From positions 18,568,185 through 18,632,184 of the forward strand of contig OZ038496.1 in assembly GCA_964036315.1 (NCBI GenBank): a stretch of DNA of 64,000 nucleotides, in the 5' to 3' direction. The notes beneath the pieces were generated by a model. That model saw nothing but the letters and a program-made list of their open reading frames with translations, searched no databases and was not told the DNA's origin. Of this stretch, positions 9,800 to 22,572 are shown one piece after another. A program made the translations under genes and the position numbers. Source of the DNA: Acanthosepion esculentum (Eukaryota; Mollusca; Cephalopoda; Sepiida; Sepiidae). Within the stretch, counting starts at the first letter, position 1, and each line of letters begins with the position of its first letter.

Positions 9800-10640
9800 A
9801 TCCTGAGACAGTGTTGAAAAGCTATCAAGGAAAGTTCTCTTGATTTGAAGAAACAATGACTTAATTCTACCTTTTCAGATAGAATGAATGCTCTTCAATG
9901 GAAGGAACTGGTGAGTGACAACTGTGACTTAGATCTGCCTTCTTTTGTTACTACTGTGGATGGTTATTGATCTCTGATTTAATCGAGAAAGACCCTTGAC
10001 CAATGTGCTAATTCTGCCTTTCCGTCAGTCGCAGATAAGTAACAAAATGAAATGCCCCCTTTGCCTGATAAATCTCTACTTAACTTGATTTATATCATCA
10101 TTGCCTGAGCAACCATCTGCTATTACCCCTTTCAAACATGTCTGCAATGTGCTTTCTGCTTAGCTTGAAAAACCTGACCGACGTCCATTAAGGTGAGGAG
10201 GCCTGGTTAAAAAAAAGGAAGGTCAATTAAGTTAGATTTGCAAGCTCCTTGATGGAGATGGCAGCTTTATTCAAACCTGAACTAATCAATTGTTATTCAG
10301 GTGGGCAGCACAAGTACAGCTGGGAGTTGGTAGGAAAATTGAAAGTATGATCGATATCTTTCATGTGAAATTAGTGTCCTGAGACAGATACATGTAGCAG
10401 TCAGATTTATATAAGCATAGGCAATGCATTTTTTACTTATGTTTCAGGAACAAAATAATAACTATCTAGACTCACAAAATTTTTACAGTTGACAGTTTGA
10501 TACTTGATATATTGTCTTTGTTTTAAGGGAGATAAATTGTTAGCATTCATTAATTAACCATACAGTCATAAACTTCATATACTGCATAATCCTTCAAACA
10601 AGTTTTTATGACATTTATTACCTTCCATCATGTAGAGCAT
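9800..10640. other. Interval without recognised feature
   Basis: No supported ORF. The 9830-10220 part is of moderate GC and could be an old LINE segment, but I see no diagnostic motif. Confidence 0.35.
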
Positions 10641-10664
10641 GACCTGTAGAAATTCAACAGTTGA

Positions 10665-11045
10665 CACTTTTTTTTTTAATCATTTCACCCCAAGCAAAAC
10701 AATAATGCCACGAAGACATAAGATGCTACTGGGAATAAAAGAGAATGAGAAGACTTTAAAAGAAACCAGAAACCCAATCCTAAACAGGAAGCAAGGGATA
10801 AACGTCTATTCCTGTTCAAAAGGTCAGGGAGGAGTGTGAACCAGACAAAAGGCAAACCTGTCTACTCCTATTATGGAAAAAAATAAATAGTAAATAAAAT
10901 TTCAGAGTTTATGTGGAGGCATCAGTAGTATAGAGTTGAAGTTGACTTTAGATGGAACCAGAAACCTAATCCTAAACAGGAAGCAAGGGATAAACCTCTA
11001 CTCCTGTTCAAAAGACCTGGGAAGAGTATGAACTGGATCTGTTTT
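10665..11045 (-). mobile_element. LINE-C 3'-end fragment, with internal duplication
   Basis: The complement of TTTCACCCCAAGCAAAACAAT marks a LINE 3' end on the minus strand. AATCCTAAACAGGAAGCAAG and CTCCTGTTCAAAAG occur twice (about 10775-10825 and 10970-11020), indicating a local duplication. The same family lies at 25525-25735. No coding part is preserved. Confidence 0.55.
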
Positions 11046-11049
11046 CTTT

Positions 11050-11395
11050 AATCATGTTAAGCGGCACCTGTGGAAATTCTATGAATTTTGCTAATTTTTA
11101 TTACTAAAACTAATAATTTCTGTTTGAATTTCTGGGAGGGATGAGGAATAATCATTATTTAAACTATTTACAATTAAACTATTATCTTCATCATTGCTGT
11201 TGTTATCATGCTTCAGCCAGTGAGTCCTCTAGCTTTCATTTGGTGTATATCAATCCATTGTCCTATGGGACAATGGTCTAGTAAGTTGGTTTATGAATTT
11301 GATGACATAGCAATTGTGAATTCAATTGTACAGTGTGTACTTGGACTCTGAGGAAACTAAGCAGTAGAAAAATAAGAGCTAGATGAGAGATTTTT
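11050..11395. other. Interval without recognised feature
   Basis: AT-rich with no identifiable element. Confidence 0.35.
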
Positions 11396-11399
11396 AGAT

Positions 11400-11497
11400 A
11401 TGGGCAATGGAACAAGAACAGTCTAACCCATAAATTAAATAGTGTTCAGATTAGAATTCCCTGTAGGTTACCACAATCAATATACACCTGATGAAAG
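11400..11497 (+). mobile_element. Hammerhead-like retroelement fragment
   Basis: GAACAAGAACAGTCTAACCC, TGTTCAGATTAGAATTCCCT and ACACCTGATGAAAGCC match the family at 5690 and 13420. The copy stops within the CTGATGA region where a 5S-like SINE piece begins. It is therefore truncated or interrupted. Confidence 0.55.
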
Positions 11498-11575
11498 CCA
11501 GGCTTGATGTTACTTAACTTTGATGATCATACAAGAATTGGTGTTTCAATGTGATGTGGCCCTATGCCCCTTTTA
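11495..11575 (-). mobile_element. 5S-rRNA-like SINE head fragment
   Basis: On the minus strand it reads TTGAAACACCAATTCTTGTA TGATCATCAAAGTTAAGTAA CATCAAGCC. This corresponds to the 5' half of a 5S-derived SINE (5S ATC..GAAGCTAAGCA region), as in the copies at 28949 and 39968. The 3' half is missing. Confidence 0.6.
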
Positions 11576-11754
11576 GAAAGGTGTTAGAGATTATTTTCTT
11601 TTGTCCACTGCTGCTATGCTAAGAATTTGTAGATAGGGGACAGTCAGTCAGTTATGTGCCATGTATGATGCACTCATAGGCAACCATGTATCTTTTGATA
11701 CATGACTGATGAGGCAGATTTTCTTCTCTGCAGTAGGTTGCTATTTCTTTCTCC

Positions 11755-11960
11755 AGTAGACAAGTTGCCATCCAAGGCTATAGAACCAGGTCTGTCCTGC
11801 TATTTACCCATAGCTGGAGGGAGAAGAAGAGGATTCATACCTTTCCCAAGGGTATTAACATGTAAGTGAATGTAATGGATTCGAATGGAATTTGAACTCA
11901 GATCTCCGATTCTGCAATCCGAGCCGCTATCCATTACTCCACCGTGCCTCCCTAAATATG
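11755..11960 (-). mobile_element. tRNA-derived SINE
   Basis: Minus strand: the A-box-like GGTGGAGTAATGGATAGCGG and the B-box-like GAGTTCAAATTCC are about 30 bp apart. The body then reads CATTCACTTACATGTTAATACC CTTGGGAAAGGTATGAATCC, TCTTCTCCCTCCAGCTATGGG. The same body follows the 5S head in the composite SINEs at 28770 and 39965. Here the 5S head is absent, or represented only by the separate fragment at 11495. Confidence 0.75.
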
Positions 11961-11999
11961 TAGGCTGGAAACGTTTTACTGGGTGTAGTGTACATGCTA

Positions 12000-12580
12000 A
12001 CAAAGGAAAAAGCAACAACATAATATAATGATATGTACTCTATTTGATGTTATATAAGACATGGACTTTTAAAAAAAGAAATACTTTAGTTTTTAATGTA
12101 AAATTGAGGTATCAGGTCAAATGATTTTTATCCAGATCCTGTTGAAACTTAGCCATTGTTATGGAGGAGTTTCCAATCAGACATCTTCTTTCTAAAAACA
12201 GCTACTTTGTGGAACAGACTCACATATGTATGCTTCCTCAAACACAGCATTTTTAACCTCTTCAAGTCAATGGTCAGTCGTTATCTATCCACCATATCCA
12301 CATAAGCATCACTTCTTACTACCTCCTCTTACATTCATATCACACACATTCAGTAACCTTCTGCCTTGAATGGCTCTTCAGCCTTGTATTAGGTGAGACT
12401 TAGTAAAATGAAATTGAATCTAATCATTCACTATAACAAGGACAATTGGAAGAGAATTAAAATAGTATGTAGTGTGCCTAAATATCTACTCATTCTCTTG
12501 TTTCTCTGTCAGATAATATGGCCTGTCATTGATAAAAATATTTTACCACTATATCTAGCATTAGAAAAAAGAACATCCAA
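12000..12580. other. Interval without recognised feature
   Basis: AT-rich. The stretch around 12150-12290 contains short LINE-like phrases (CTACTTTGTGGAACAGACTC) but not enough to classify. Confidence 0.3.
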
Positions 12581-12584
12581 GTGA

Positions 12585-12850
12585 ATTGATGCCTTTTCCA
12601 AGAGTATTAGTGTGAAGTGACTTTAAACTGTGTATTCATATGATTTCTCTTTGTGGGTGTGTTTTCTACTATAATACAACAAAAACAGCACATCACAGAG
12701 ATTTTTGTAAAGGCAAGATCATTAAAATATTCAAATTGAAAGAATAAGGCATTTCCAGTTCATTTGCATTTTTCCAAGTGTATTAGTGTGAATTGACTTC
12801 AAACTATCTGTATCTATATGTTTTCTTTTTATGGGTGTGTTCTCCCCGTT
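12585..12850. repeat. Two diverged direct copies of an 80-bp sequence
   Basis: About 12585-12665 and 12765-12847 share TTTCCAAG.GTATTAGTGTGAA.TGACTT.AAACT, then TGTATC/TTCATATG.TTTC and TGGGTGTGTT. The spacing is about 175 bp. This may be an old local duplication. Confidence 0.6.
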
Positions 12851-12859
12851 CATGAGCTT

Positions 12860-13415
12860 TGTATTGTATGAACATTATACAAAAAGAAGCCTACCTTTAC
12901 TGTTCAGTTTTTTTTATCATGAGACTTAGAATTATCGCAAGGCTCAGATTAGTTAAAAACAAACAACTGAACATATTGTAAGCATTAAGCAAAACTCAGA
13001 TTTTCTTAAGAAGAACATAAATAGAAATTTTGTATAGGATTTATCAGAGCTCAAGTTCAAATATCTTTTAAAGATAATTATATGGTACAATCTACTATTG
13101 TAATGGCAATTGTAATATTAGCTGTTTCCTTCTAAGGAAACATTCAGCATTCATTGACCAAGCAAAGTATTTTTGCCATTCTAATGTACCTTCAGATTTT
13201 GTTGTCATATTTTCCATTGTCTGTTGAAATTCTTCCCAGATATTTAAATTTCTGTACTTGTTTGATTCTGACACATGAAACCCATAATTCGGCCTGAAGA
13301 GATTCCATAGCTGAAGACATTTAAAAGAAATCTAAACTAAAGTAAACAGAACTGGTAAAAAATGGTTGCTGAAAAATTAGGTTTATAATACTCAGAAATT
13401 CATACCCAGATGTCC
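12860..13415. other. Interval with a weak minus-strand LINE trace
   Basis: 13130-13260 contains phrases found next to RTE-type fragments elsewhere (TTGTTGTCATATTTTCCATTGTCTGTTGAAAT; compare 2965-3010). It is probably an RTE piece on the minus strand. The rest is unclassified AT-rich DNA. Confidence 0.4.
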
Positions 13416-13419
13416 TCAA

Positions 13420-13755
13420 GGACACATGGTACAGTGGATAAAGGTGTTGGTTAGATCCAGTGACAGACCCAAAGAGTGTGAGTTCAGGCAGTGGAGAACT
13501 TTCAGAGGGAAAATTAGCAGGAGATAACTGATAACTGACATCCATCAAACATGGCTGTGGAACTAGAACAGTCTACCCCAGTGATCGAAATAAAGGGTTC
13601 GGCTCGAAATTCCAACCACCTGAAGAAGGCCGGAGTGTACAACGGCCGAAACGTTGTGACAAATATGGCGACAAAGATGAGGACAATAGTCCGACTAATG
13701 TAAATACTGTACATGACACCTCATCTCAGAAATATAGACAGACTCTGAAGTAAAC
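13420..13755 (+). mobile_element. tRNA-like/hammerhead-like short retroelement
   Basis: The head GACACATGGTACAGTGGATAA AGGTGTTGGTTAGATCC resembles a pol III A box; the B-box region is damaged (GAGTTCAGGCAGTGG). A body follows, then CTGAAGA at 13620-13626, stem GGCCG/CGGCC, GAAA at 13648-13651, and the tail CAAATATGGCGACAAAGATG AGGACAATAGTCC..AATGTAAAT, ending near CAGAAATATAGACAGA. Homologues are at 34110 and 35007. It could be a SINE or a Penelope-like terminal repeat. Confidence 0.7.
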
Positions 13756-13759
13756 ATAT

Positions 13760-13985
13760 AAAAAGATCAATGTCCTCTTTGCTGGACACGTTGCAAAGTA
13801 GCAGTAAGAAAAGAAGTAGGTATTTAGCTCTCGTCTGAAGGTTCAAAAGATTTTGGAAATATTAAATAATTTGCACAATTTCAATAATGAAAACACGGAG
13901 AAAGAAAACAAAAGAGAATGAATTCAATGATTAAAGGTGTGAGACAAACATTTTTCCATTAAAAATAAGTTTAGGAAATTGTAAT
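13760..13985. other. Short interval before the satellite-bearing LINE
   Basis: AT-rich with no recognised feature. Confidence 0.3.
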
Positions 13986-14521
13986 TTTTTTTTTTTTTTA
14001 AGCATTTCATTGACATTTCACTCCAAGCAAGGCAGGAGTGCCACTAGCATTCAAGGGGTTACAGAGAGTGAGAGTAAGAGTAAAGAGGGGTGTTTGAGGA
14101 AAGGATATAGAGAAGGAAGGGGATCAGGATCAAGGCATCAGAAGATGTCCATTGGCATTACATTTTAATATTTGAAGATTATAACCACCAGGGAAGCCAG
14201 ATACAAAGAGAATAACATAGGTGCCAAGATTATCATTGTCTTAGGACTGGAAATTACTAGCACTCAAGGGTTTACAGAGAGTGAGAGCAAGAGTAAAGAG
14301 GGGTGTTTGAGGGAAGAATATAGAGAAGGAGGGGGATCAGGATCAAGGCATCAGAAGATGTCCATTGACATTACATTTGAATATTTGAAGATTATAGCCA
14401 TCAGGGAAGCCAGATACAAAGAGAATAACATAGGTGCCAAGACGGATCCTTGTCTTAGTCAGGACTGGAAATTACTAGCACTCAAGGGTTTACAGAGAGT
14501 GAGAGCAAGAGTAAAGAGGGG

Positions 14522-16265
14522 TGTTTGAGAGAAGAATATAGAGAAGGAGGGGGATCAGGATCAAGGCATCAGAAGATGTCCATTGACATTACATTTGAAT
14601 ATTTGAAGATTATAGCCATCAGGGAAGCCAGATACAAAGAGAATAACATAGGTGCCAAGACGGATCCTTGTCTTAGTCAGGACTGGAAATTACTAGCACT
14701 CAAGGGTTTACAGAGAGTGAGAGCAAGAGTAAAGAGGGGTGTTTGAGGAAAGGATATAGAGAAGGGTGGGGATCAGGATCAAGGCATCAGAAGATGTCCA
14801 TTGACATTACATTTGAATATTTGAAGATTATAGCCATCAGGGAAGCCAGATACAAAGAGAATAACATAGGTGCCAAGACGGATCCTTGTATTAGTCAGGA
14901 CTGGAAATTACTAGCACTCAAGGGTTTACAGAGAGTGAGAGCAAGAGTAAAGAGGGGTGTTTGAGGAAAGGATATAGAGAAGGGTGGGGATCAGGATCAG
15001 GCATCAGAAGATGTCCATTGACATTACATTTGAATATTTGAAGATTATAGCCATCAGGGAAGCCAGATACAAAGAGAATAACATAGGTGCCAAGACGGAT
15101 CCTTGTCTTAGTCAGGACTGGAAATTACTAGCACTCAAGGGTTTACAGAGAGTGAGAGCAAGAGTAAAGAGGGGTGTTTGAGGAAAGGATATAGAGAAGG
15201 GTGGGGATCAGGATCAAGGCATCAGAAGATGTCCATTGACATTACATTTGAATATTTGAAGATTATAGCCATCAGGGAAGCCAGATACAAAGAGAATAAC
15301 ATAGGTGCCAAGACGGATCCTTGTCTTAGTCAGGACTGGAAATTACTAGCACTCAAGGGTTTACAGAGAGTGAGAGCAAGAGTAAAGAGGGGTGTTTGAG
15401 GGAGGAATATAGAGAAGGGTGGGGATCAGGATCAAGGCATCAGAAGATGTCCATTGACATTACATTTGAATATTTGAAGATTATAGCCATCAGGGAAGCC
15501 AGATACAAAGAGAATAACTTAGGTGCGAAGACGGATCCTTGTCTTAGTCAGGACTGGAAATTACTAGCACTCAAGGGTTTACAGAGAGTGAGAGCAAGAG
15601 TAAAGAGGGGTGTTTGAGGAAAGGATATAGAGAAGGAAGGGGATCAGGATCAAGGCATCAGAAGATGTCCATTGACATTACATTTGAATATTTGAAGATT
15701 ATAGCCATCAGGGAAGCCAGATACAAAGAGAATAACATAGGTGCCAAGACGGATCCTTGTCTTAGTCAGGACTGGAAATTACTAGCACTCAAGGGTTTAC
15801 AGAGAGTGAGAGCAAGAGTAAAGAGGGGTGTTTGAGGAAAGGATATAGAGAAGGGTGGGGATCAGGATCCAGGCATCAGAAGATGTCCATTGACATTACA
15901 TTTGAATATTTGAAGATTATAGCCATCAGGGAAGCCAGATACAAAGAGAATAACATAGGTGCCAAGACGGATCCTTGTCTTAGTCAGGACTGGAAATTAC
16001 TAGCACTCAAGGGTTTACAGAGAGTGAGAGCAAGAGTAAAGAGGGGTGTTTGAGGAAAGGATATAGAGAAGGGTGGGGATCAGGATCAAGGCATCAGAAG
16101 ATGTCCATTGACATTACATTTGAATATTTGAAGATTATAGCCATCAGGGAAGCCAGATACAAAGAGAATAACATAGGTGCCAAGACGGATCCTTGTCTTA
16201 GTCAGGACTGGAAATTACTAGCACTCAAGGATTTACAGAGAGTGAGAGCAAGAGTAAAGAGGGGT
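14522..16265. repeat. Higher-order block 1a (eight satellite units)
   Basis: Eight consecutive units carry the same ordered variants as 17573-19316: a unit beginning GAGAGAAGAATATAG or GAGGGAAGAATATAG, then two GAAGGGTGGGG units, the second-next with a 1-base deletion (GGATCAGGCATC at about 14994), a CTTAGGTGCGAAG unit, a GGAAGGGG unit, and a unit with CAAGGATTTACAG. The order, including the private deletion, indicates duplication of a 1.7-kb block. Confidence 0.8.
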
Positions 16266-17572
16266 GTTTGAGGAAAGGATATAGAGAAGGGTGGGGATCA
16301 GGATCAAGGCATCAGAAGATGTCCATTGACATTACATTTGAATATTTGAAGATTATAGCCATCAGGGAAGCCAGATACAAAGAGAATAACATAGGTGCCA
16401 AGACGGATCCTTGTCTTAGTCAGGACTGGAAATTACTAGCACTCAAGGGTTTACAGAGAGTGAGAGCAAGAGTAAAGAGGGGTGTTTGAGGGAGGAATAT
16501 AGAGAAGGGTGGGGATCAGGATCAAGGCATCAGAAGATGTCCATTGACATTACATTTGAATATTTGAAGATTATAGCCATCAGGGAAGCCAGATACAAAG
16601 AGAATAACTTAGGTGCGAAGACGGATCCTTGTCTTAGTCAGGACTGGAAATTACTAGCACTCAAGGGTTTACAGAGAGTGAGAGCAAGAGTAAAGAGGGG
16701 TGTTTGAGGAAAGGATATAGAGAAGGAAGGGGATCAGGATCAAGGCATCAGAAGATGTCCATTGACATTACATTTGAATATTTGAAGATTATAGCCATCA
16801 GGGAAGCCAGATACAAAGAGAATAACATAGGTGCCAAGACGGATCCTTGTCTTAGTCAGGACTGGAAATTACTAGCACTCAAGGGTTTACAGAGAGTGAG
16901 AGCAAGAGTAAAGAGGGGTGTTTGAGGAAAGGATATAGAGAAGGAAGGGGATCAGGATCAAGGCATCAGAAGATGTCCATTGACATTACATTTGAATATT
17001 TGAAGATTATAGCCATCAGGGAAGCCAGATACAAAGAGAATAACATAGGTGCCAAGACGGATCCTTGTCTTAGTCAGGACTGGAAATTACTAGCACTCAA
17101 GGGTTTACAGAGAGTGAGAGCAAGAGTAAAGAGGGGTGTTTGAGGAAAGGATATAGAGAAGGAAGGGGATCAGGATCAAGGCATCAGAAGATGTCCATTG
17201 ACATTACATTTGAATATTTGAAGATTATAGCCATCAGGGAAGCCAGATACAAAGAGAATAACATAGGTGCCAAGACGGATCCTTGTCTTAGTCAGGACTG
17301 GAAATTACTAGCACACAAGGGTTTACAGAGAGTGAGAGCAAGAGTAAAGAGGGGTGTTTGAGGAAAGGATATAGAGAAGGAAGGGGATCAGGATCAAGGC
17401 ATCAGAAGATGTCCATTGACATTACATTTGAATATTTGAAGATTATAGCCATCAGGGAAGCCAGATACAAAGAGAATAACATAGGTGCCAAGACGGATCC
17501 TTGTCTTAGTCAGGACTGGAAATTACTAGCACTCAAGGGTTTACAGAGAGTGAGAGCAAGAGTAAAGAGGGG

Positions 17573-19316
17573 TGTTTGAGGGAAGAATATAGAGAAGGAG
17601 GGGGATCAGGATCAAGGCATCAGAAGATGTCCATTGACATTACATTTGAATATTTGAACATTATAACCATCAGGGAAGCCAGATACAAAGAGAATAACAT
17701 AGGTGCCAAGACGGATCCTTGTCTTAGTCAGGACTGGAAATTACTAGCACTCAAGGGTTTACAGAGAGTGAGAGCAAGAGTAAAGAGGGGTGTTTGAGGA
17801 AAGGATATAGAGAAGGGTGGGGATCAGGATCAAGGCATCAGAAGATGTCCATTGACATTACATTTGAATATTTGAAGATTATAGCCATCAGGGAAGCCAG
17901 ATACAAAGAGAATAACATAGGTGCCAAGACGGATCCTTGTCTTAGTCAGGACTGGAAATTACTAGCACTCAAGGGTTTACAGAGAGTGAGAGCAAGAGTA
18001 AAGAGGGGTGTTTGAGGAAAGGATATAGAGAAGGGTGGGGATCAGGATCAGGCATCAGAAGATGTCCATTGACATTACATTTGAATATTTGAAGATTATA
18101 GCCATCAGGGAAGCCAGATACAAAGAGAATAACATAGGTGCCAAGACGGATCCTTGTCTTAGTCAGGACTGGAAATTACTAGCACTCAAGGGTTTACAGA
18201 GAGTGAGAGCAAGAGTAAAGAGGGGTGTTTGAGGAAAGGATATAGAGAAGGGTGGGGATCAGGATCAAGGCATCAGAAGATGTCCATTGACATTACATTT
18301 GAATATTTGAAGATTATAGCCATCAGGGAAGCCAGATACAAAGAGAATAACATAGGTGCCAAGACGGATCCTTGTCTTAGTCAGGACTGGAAATTACTAG
18401 CACTCAAGGGTTTACAGAGAGTGAGAGCAAGAGTAAAGAGGGGTGTTTGAGGGAGGAATATAGAGAAGGGTGGGGATCAGGATCAAGGCATCAGAAGATG
18501 TCCATTGACATTACATTTGAATATTTGAAGATTATAGCCATCAGGGAAGCCAGATACAAAGAGAATAACTTAGGTGCGAAGACGGATCCTTGTCTTAGTC
18601 AGGACTGGAAATTACTAGCACTCAAGGGTTTACAGAGAGTGAGAGCAAGAGTAAAGAGGGGTGTTTTAGGAAAGGATATAGAGAAGGAAGGGGATCAGGA
18701 TCAAGGCATCAGAAGATGTCCATTGACATTACATTTGAATATTTGAAGATTATAGCCATCAGGGAAGCCAGATACAAAGAGAATAACATAGGTGCCAAGA
18801 CGGATCCTTGTCTTAGTCAGGACTGGAAATTACTAGCACTCAAGGGTTTACAGAGAGTGAGAGCAAGAGTAAAGAGGGGTGTTTGAGGAAAGGATATAGA
18901 GAAGGGTGGGGATCAGGATCAAGGCATCAGAAGATGTCCATTGACATTACATTTGAATATTTGAAGATTATAGCCATCAGGGAAGCCAGATACAAAGAGA
19001 ATAACATAGGTGCCAAGACGGATCCTTGTCTTAGTCAGGACTGGAAATTACTAGCACTCAAGGGTTTACAGAGAGTGAGAGCAAGAGTAAAGAGGGGTGT
19101 TTGAGGAAAGGATATAGAGAAGGGTGGGGATCAGGATCAAGGCATCAGAAGATGTCCATTGACATTACATTTGAATATTTGAAGATTATAGCCATCAGGG
19201 AAGCCAGATACAAAGAGAATAACATAGGTGCCAAGACGGATCCTTGTCTTAGTCAGGACTGGAAATTACTAGCACTCAAGGATTTACAGAGAGTGAGAGC
19301 AAGAGTAAAGAGGGGT
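17573..19316. repeat. Higher-order block 1b
   Basis: Repeat of 14522-16265 displaced by 3051 bp (14 units minus 1 base). The shared 1-base deletion falls at about 18046 and the shared CAAGGATTTACAG at about 19277. Private differences include a changed stop region at 18661-18668 (GTGTTTTAGG), which lengthens that local frame. Confidence 0.8.
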
Positions 19317-19540
19317 GTTTGAGGAAAGGATATAGAGAAGGGTGGGGATCAGGATCAAGGCATCAGAAGATGTCCATTGACATTACATTTGAATATTTGA
19401 AGATTATAGCCATCAGGGAAGCCAGATACAAAGAGAATAACTTAGGTGCGAAGACGGATCCTTGTCTTAGTCAGGACTGGAAATTACTAGCACTCAAGGG
19501 TTTACAGAGAGTGAGAGCAAGAGTAAAGAGGGGTGTTTGA

Positions 19541-20620
19541 GGGAAGAATATAGAGAAGGAGGGGGATCAGGATCAAGGCATCAGAAGATGTCCATTGACA
19601 TTACATTTGAATATTTGAAGATTATAGCCATCAGGGAAGCCAGATACAAAGAGAATAACATAGGTGCAAGACGGATCCTTGTCTTAGTCAGGACTGGAAA
19701 TGACTAGCACTCAAGGGTTTACAGAGAGTGAGAGCAAGAGTAAAGAGGGGTGTTTGAGGGAAGAATATAGAGAAGGAGGGGGATCAGGATCAAGGCATCA
19801 GAAGATGTCCATTGACATTACATTTGAATATTTGAAGATTATAGCCATCAGGGAAGCCAGATACAAAGAGAATAACTTAGGTGCCAAGACGGATCCTTGT
19901 CTTAGTCAGGACTGGAAATTACTAGCACTCAAGGGGTTACAGAGAGTGAGAGTAAGAGTAAAGAGGGGTGTTTGAGGAAAGGATATATGAAGGAATGGGA
20001 TCAGGATCAAGGCATCAGAAGATGTCCATTGACATTACATTTGAATATTTGAAGATTATAACCATCAGGGAAGCCAGATACAAAGAGAATAACATAGGTG
20101 CCAAGACGGATCCTTGTCTTAGGACTGGAAATTACTAGCACTCAAGGGGTTACAGAGAGTGAGAGCAAGAGTAAAGATGGGTGTTTGAGGGAAGAATATA
20201 GAGAAGGAGGGGGATCAGGATCAAGGCATCAGAAGATGTCCATTGACATTACATTTGAATATTTGAAGATTATAGCCATCAGGGAAGCCAGATACAAAGA
20301 GAATAACATAGGTGCCAAGACGGATCCTTGTCTTAGTCAGGACTGGAAATTACTAGCACTCAAGGGTTTACAGAGAGTGAGAGTAAGAGTAAAGAGGGGT
20401 GTTTGAGGAAAGGATATAGAGAAGGAGGGGGATCAGGATCAAGGCATCAGAAGATGTGGATTGACATTACATTTAAATATTTGAAGATTATAACCATCAG
20501 GGAAGCCAGATACAAAGAGAATAACATAGGTGCCAAGACGGATCCTTGTCTTAGGACTGGAAATTACTAGCACTCAAGGGTTTACAGAGAGTGAGAGCAA
20601 GAGTAAAGAGGGGTGTTTGA
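19541..20620. repeat. Higher-order block 2a
   Basis: Duplicated at 21493-22572 (offset 1952 bp). Shared rare variants: GGTGCAAGACGG (1-base loss), GGAAATGACTAGC, GGATATATGAAGGAATGGG, units lacking the AGTC before AGGACTGG, GTAAAGATGGGTG, and AGATGTGGATTGAC. Only isolated differences were noticed, for example ATTTAAATATTTG at about 20474 against ATTTGAATATTTG. Confidence 0.85.
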
Positions 20621-21492
20621 GGAAAGGATATAGAGAAGGAAGGGGATCAGGATCAAGGCATCAGAAGATGTCCATTGACATTACATTTGAATATTTGAAG
20701 ATTATAGCCATCAGGGAAGCCAGATACAAAGAGAATAACATAGGTGCCAAGACGGATCCTTGTCTTAGTCAGGACTGGAAATTACTAGCACTCAAGGGTT
20801 TACAGAGAGTGAGAGCAAGAGTAAAGAGGGATGTTTGAGGAAAGGATATAGAGAAGAAGGGGGATCAGGATCAAGGCATCAGAAGATGTCCATTGACATT
20901 ACATTTGAATATTTGAAGATTATAGCCATCAGGGAAGCCAGATACAAAGAGAATAACATAGGTGCCAAGACGGATCCTTGTCTTAGTCAGGACTGGAAAT
21001 TACTAGCACTCAAGGGTTTACAGAGAGTGAGAGCAAGAGTAAAGAGGGGTGTTTGAGGGAAGGATATAGAGAAGGAAGGGGATCAGGATCAAGGCATCAG
21101 AAGATGTCGATTGACATTACATTTGAATATTTGAAGATTATAGCCATCAGGGAAGCCAGATACAAAGAGAATAACTTAGGTGCCAAGACGGATCCTTGTC
21201 TTAGTCAGGACTGGAAATTACTAGCACTCAAGGGGTTACAGAGAGTGAGAGTAAGAGTAAAGAGGGGTGTTTGAGGGAAGAATATAGAGAAGGAGGGGGA
21301 TCAGGATCAAGGCATCAGAAGATGTCCATTGACATTACATTTGAATATTTGAAGATTATAGCCATCAGGGAAGCCAGATACAAAGAGAATAACATAGGTG
21401 CCAAGACGGATCCTTGTCTTAGTCAGGACTGGAAATTACTAGCACTCAAGGGGTTACAGAGAGTGAGAGCAAGAGTAAAGAGGGGTGTTTGA

Positions 21493-22572
21493 GGGAAGAA
21501 TATAGAGAAGGAGGGGGATCAGGATCAAGGCATCAGAAGATGTCCATTGACATTACATTTGAATATTTGAAGATTATAGCCATCAGGGAAGCCAGATACA
21601 AAGAGAATAACATAGGTGCAAGACGGATCCTTGTCTTAGTCAGGACTGGAAATGACTAGCACTCAAGGGTTTACAGAGAGTGAGAGCAAGAGTAAAGAGG
21701 GGTGTTTGAGGGAAGAATATAGAGAAGGAGGGGGATCAGGATCAAGGCATCAGAAGATGTCCATTGACATTACATTTGAATATTTGAAGATTATAGCCAT
21801 CAGGGAAGCCAGATACAAAGAGAATAACTTAGGTGCCAAGACGGATCCTTGTCTTAGTCAGGACTGGAAATTACTAGCACTCAAGGGGTTACAGAGAGTG
21901 AGAGTAAGAGTAAAGAGGGGTGTTTGAGGAAAGGATATATGAAGGAATGGGATCAGGATCAAGGCATCAGAAGATGTCCATTGACATTACATTTGAATAT
22001 TTGAAGATTATAACCATCAGGGAAGCCAGATACAAAGAGAATAACATAGGTGCCAAGACGGATCCTTGTCTTAGGACTGGAAATTACTAGCACTCAAGGG
22101 GTTACAGAGAGTGAGAGCAAGAGTAAAGATGGGTGTTTGAGGGAAGAATATAGAGAAGGAGGGGGATCAGGATCAAGGCATCAGAAGATGTCCATTGACA
22201 TTACATTTGAATATTTGAAGATTATAGCCATCAGGGAAGCCAGATACAAAGAGAATAACATAGGTGCCAAGACGGATCCTTGTCTTAGTCAGGACTGGAA
22301 ATTACTAGCACTCAAGGGTTTACAGAGAGTGAGAGTAAGAGTAAAGAGGGGTGTTTGAGGAAAGGATATAGAGAAGGAGGGGGATCAGGATCAAGGCATC
22401 AGAAGATGTGGATTGACATTACATTTGAATATTTGAAGATTATAACCATCAGGGAAGCCAGATACAAAGAGAATAACATAGGTGCCAAGACGGATCCTTG
22501 TCTTAGGACTGGAAATTACTAGCACTCAAGGGTTTACAGAGAGTGAGAGCAAGAGTAAAGAGGGGTGTTTGA
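21493..22572. repeat. Higher-order block 2b
   Basis: Second copy of 19541-20620, with the same series of rare variants in the same order. The near identity implies a recent duplication within the array. Confidence 0.85.
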
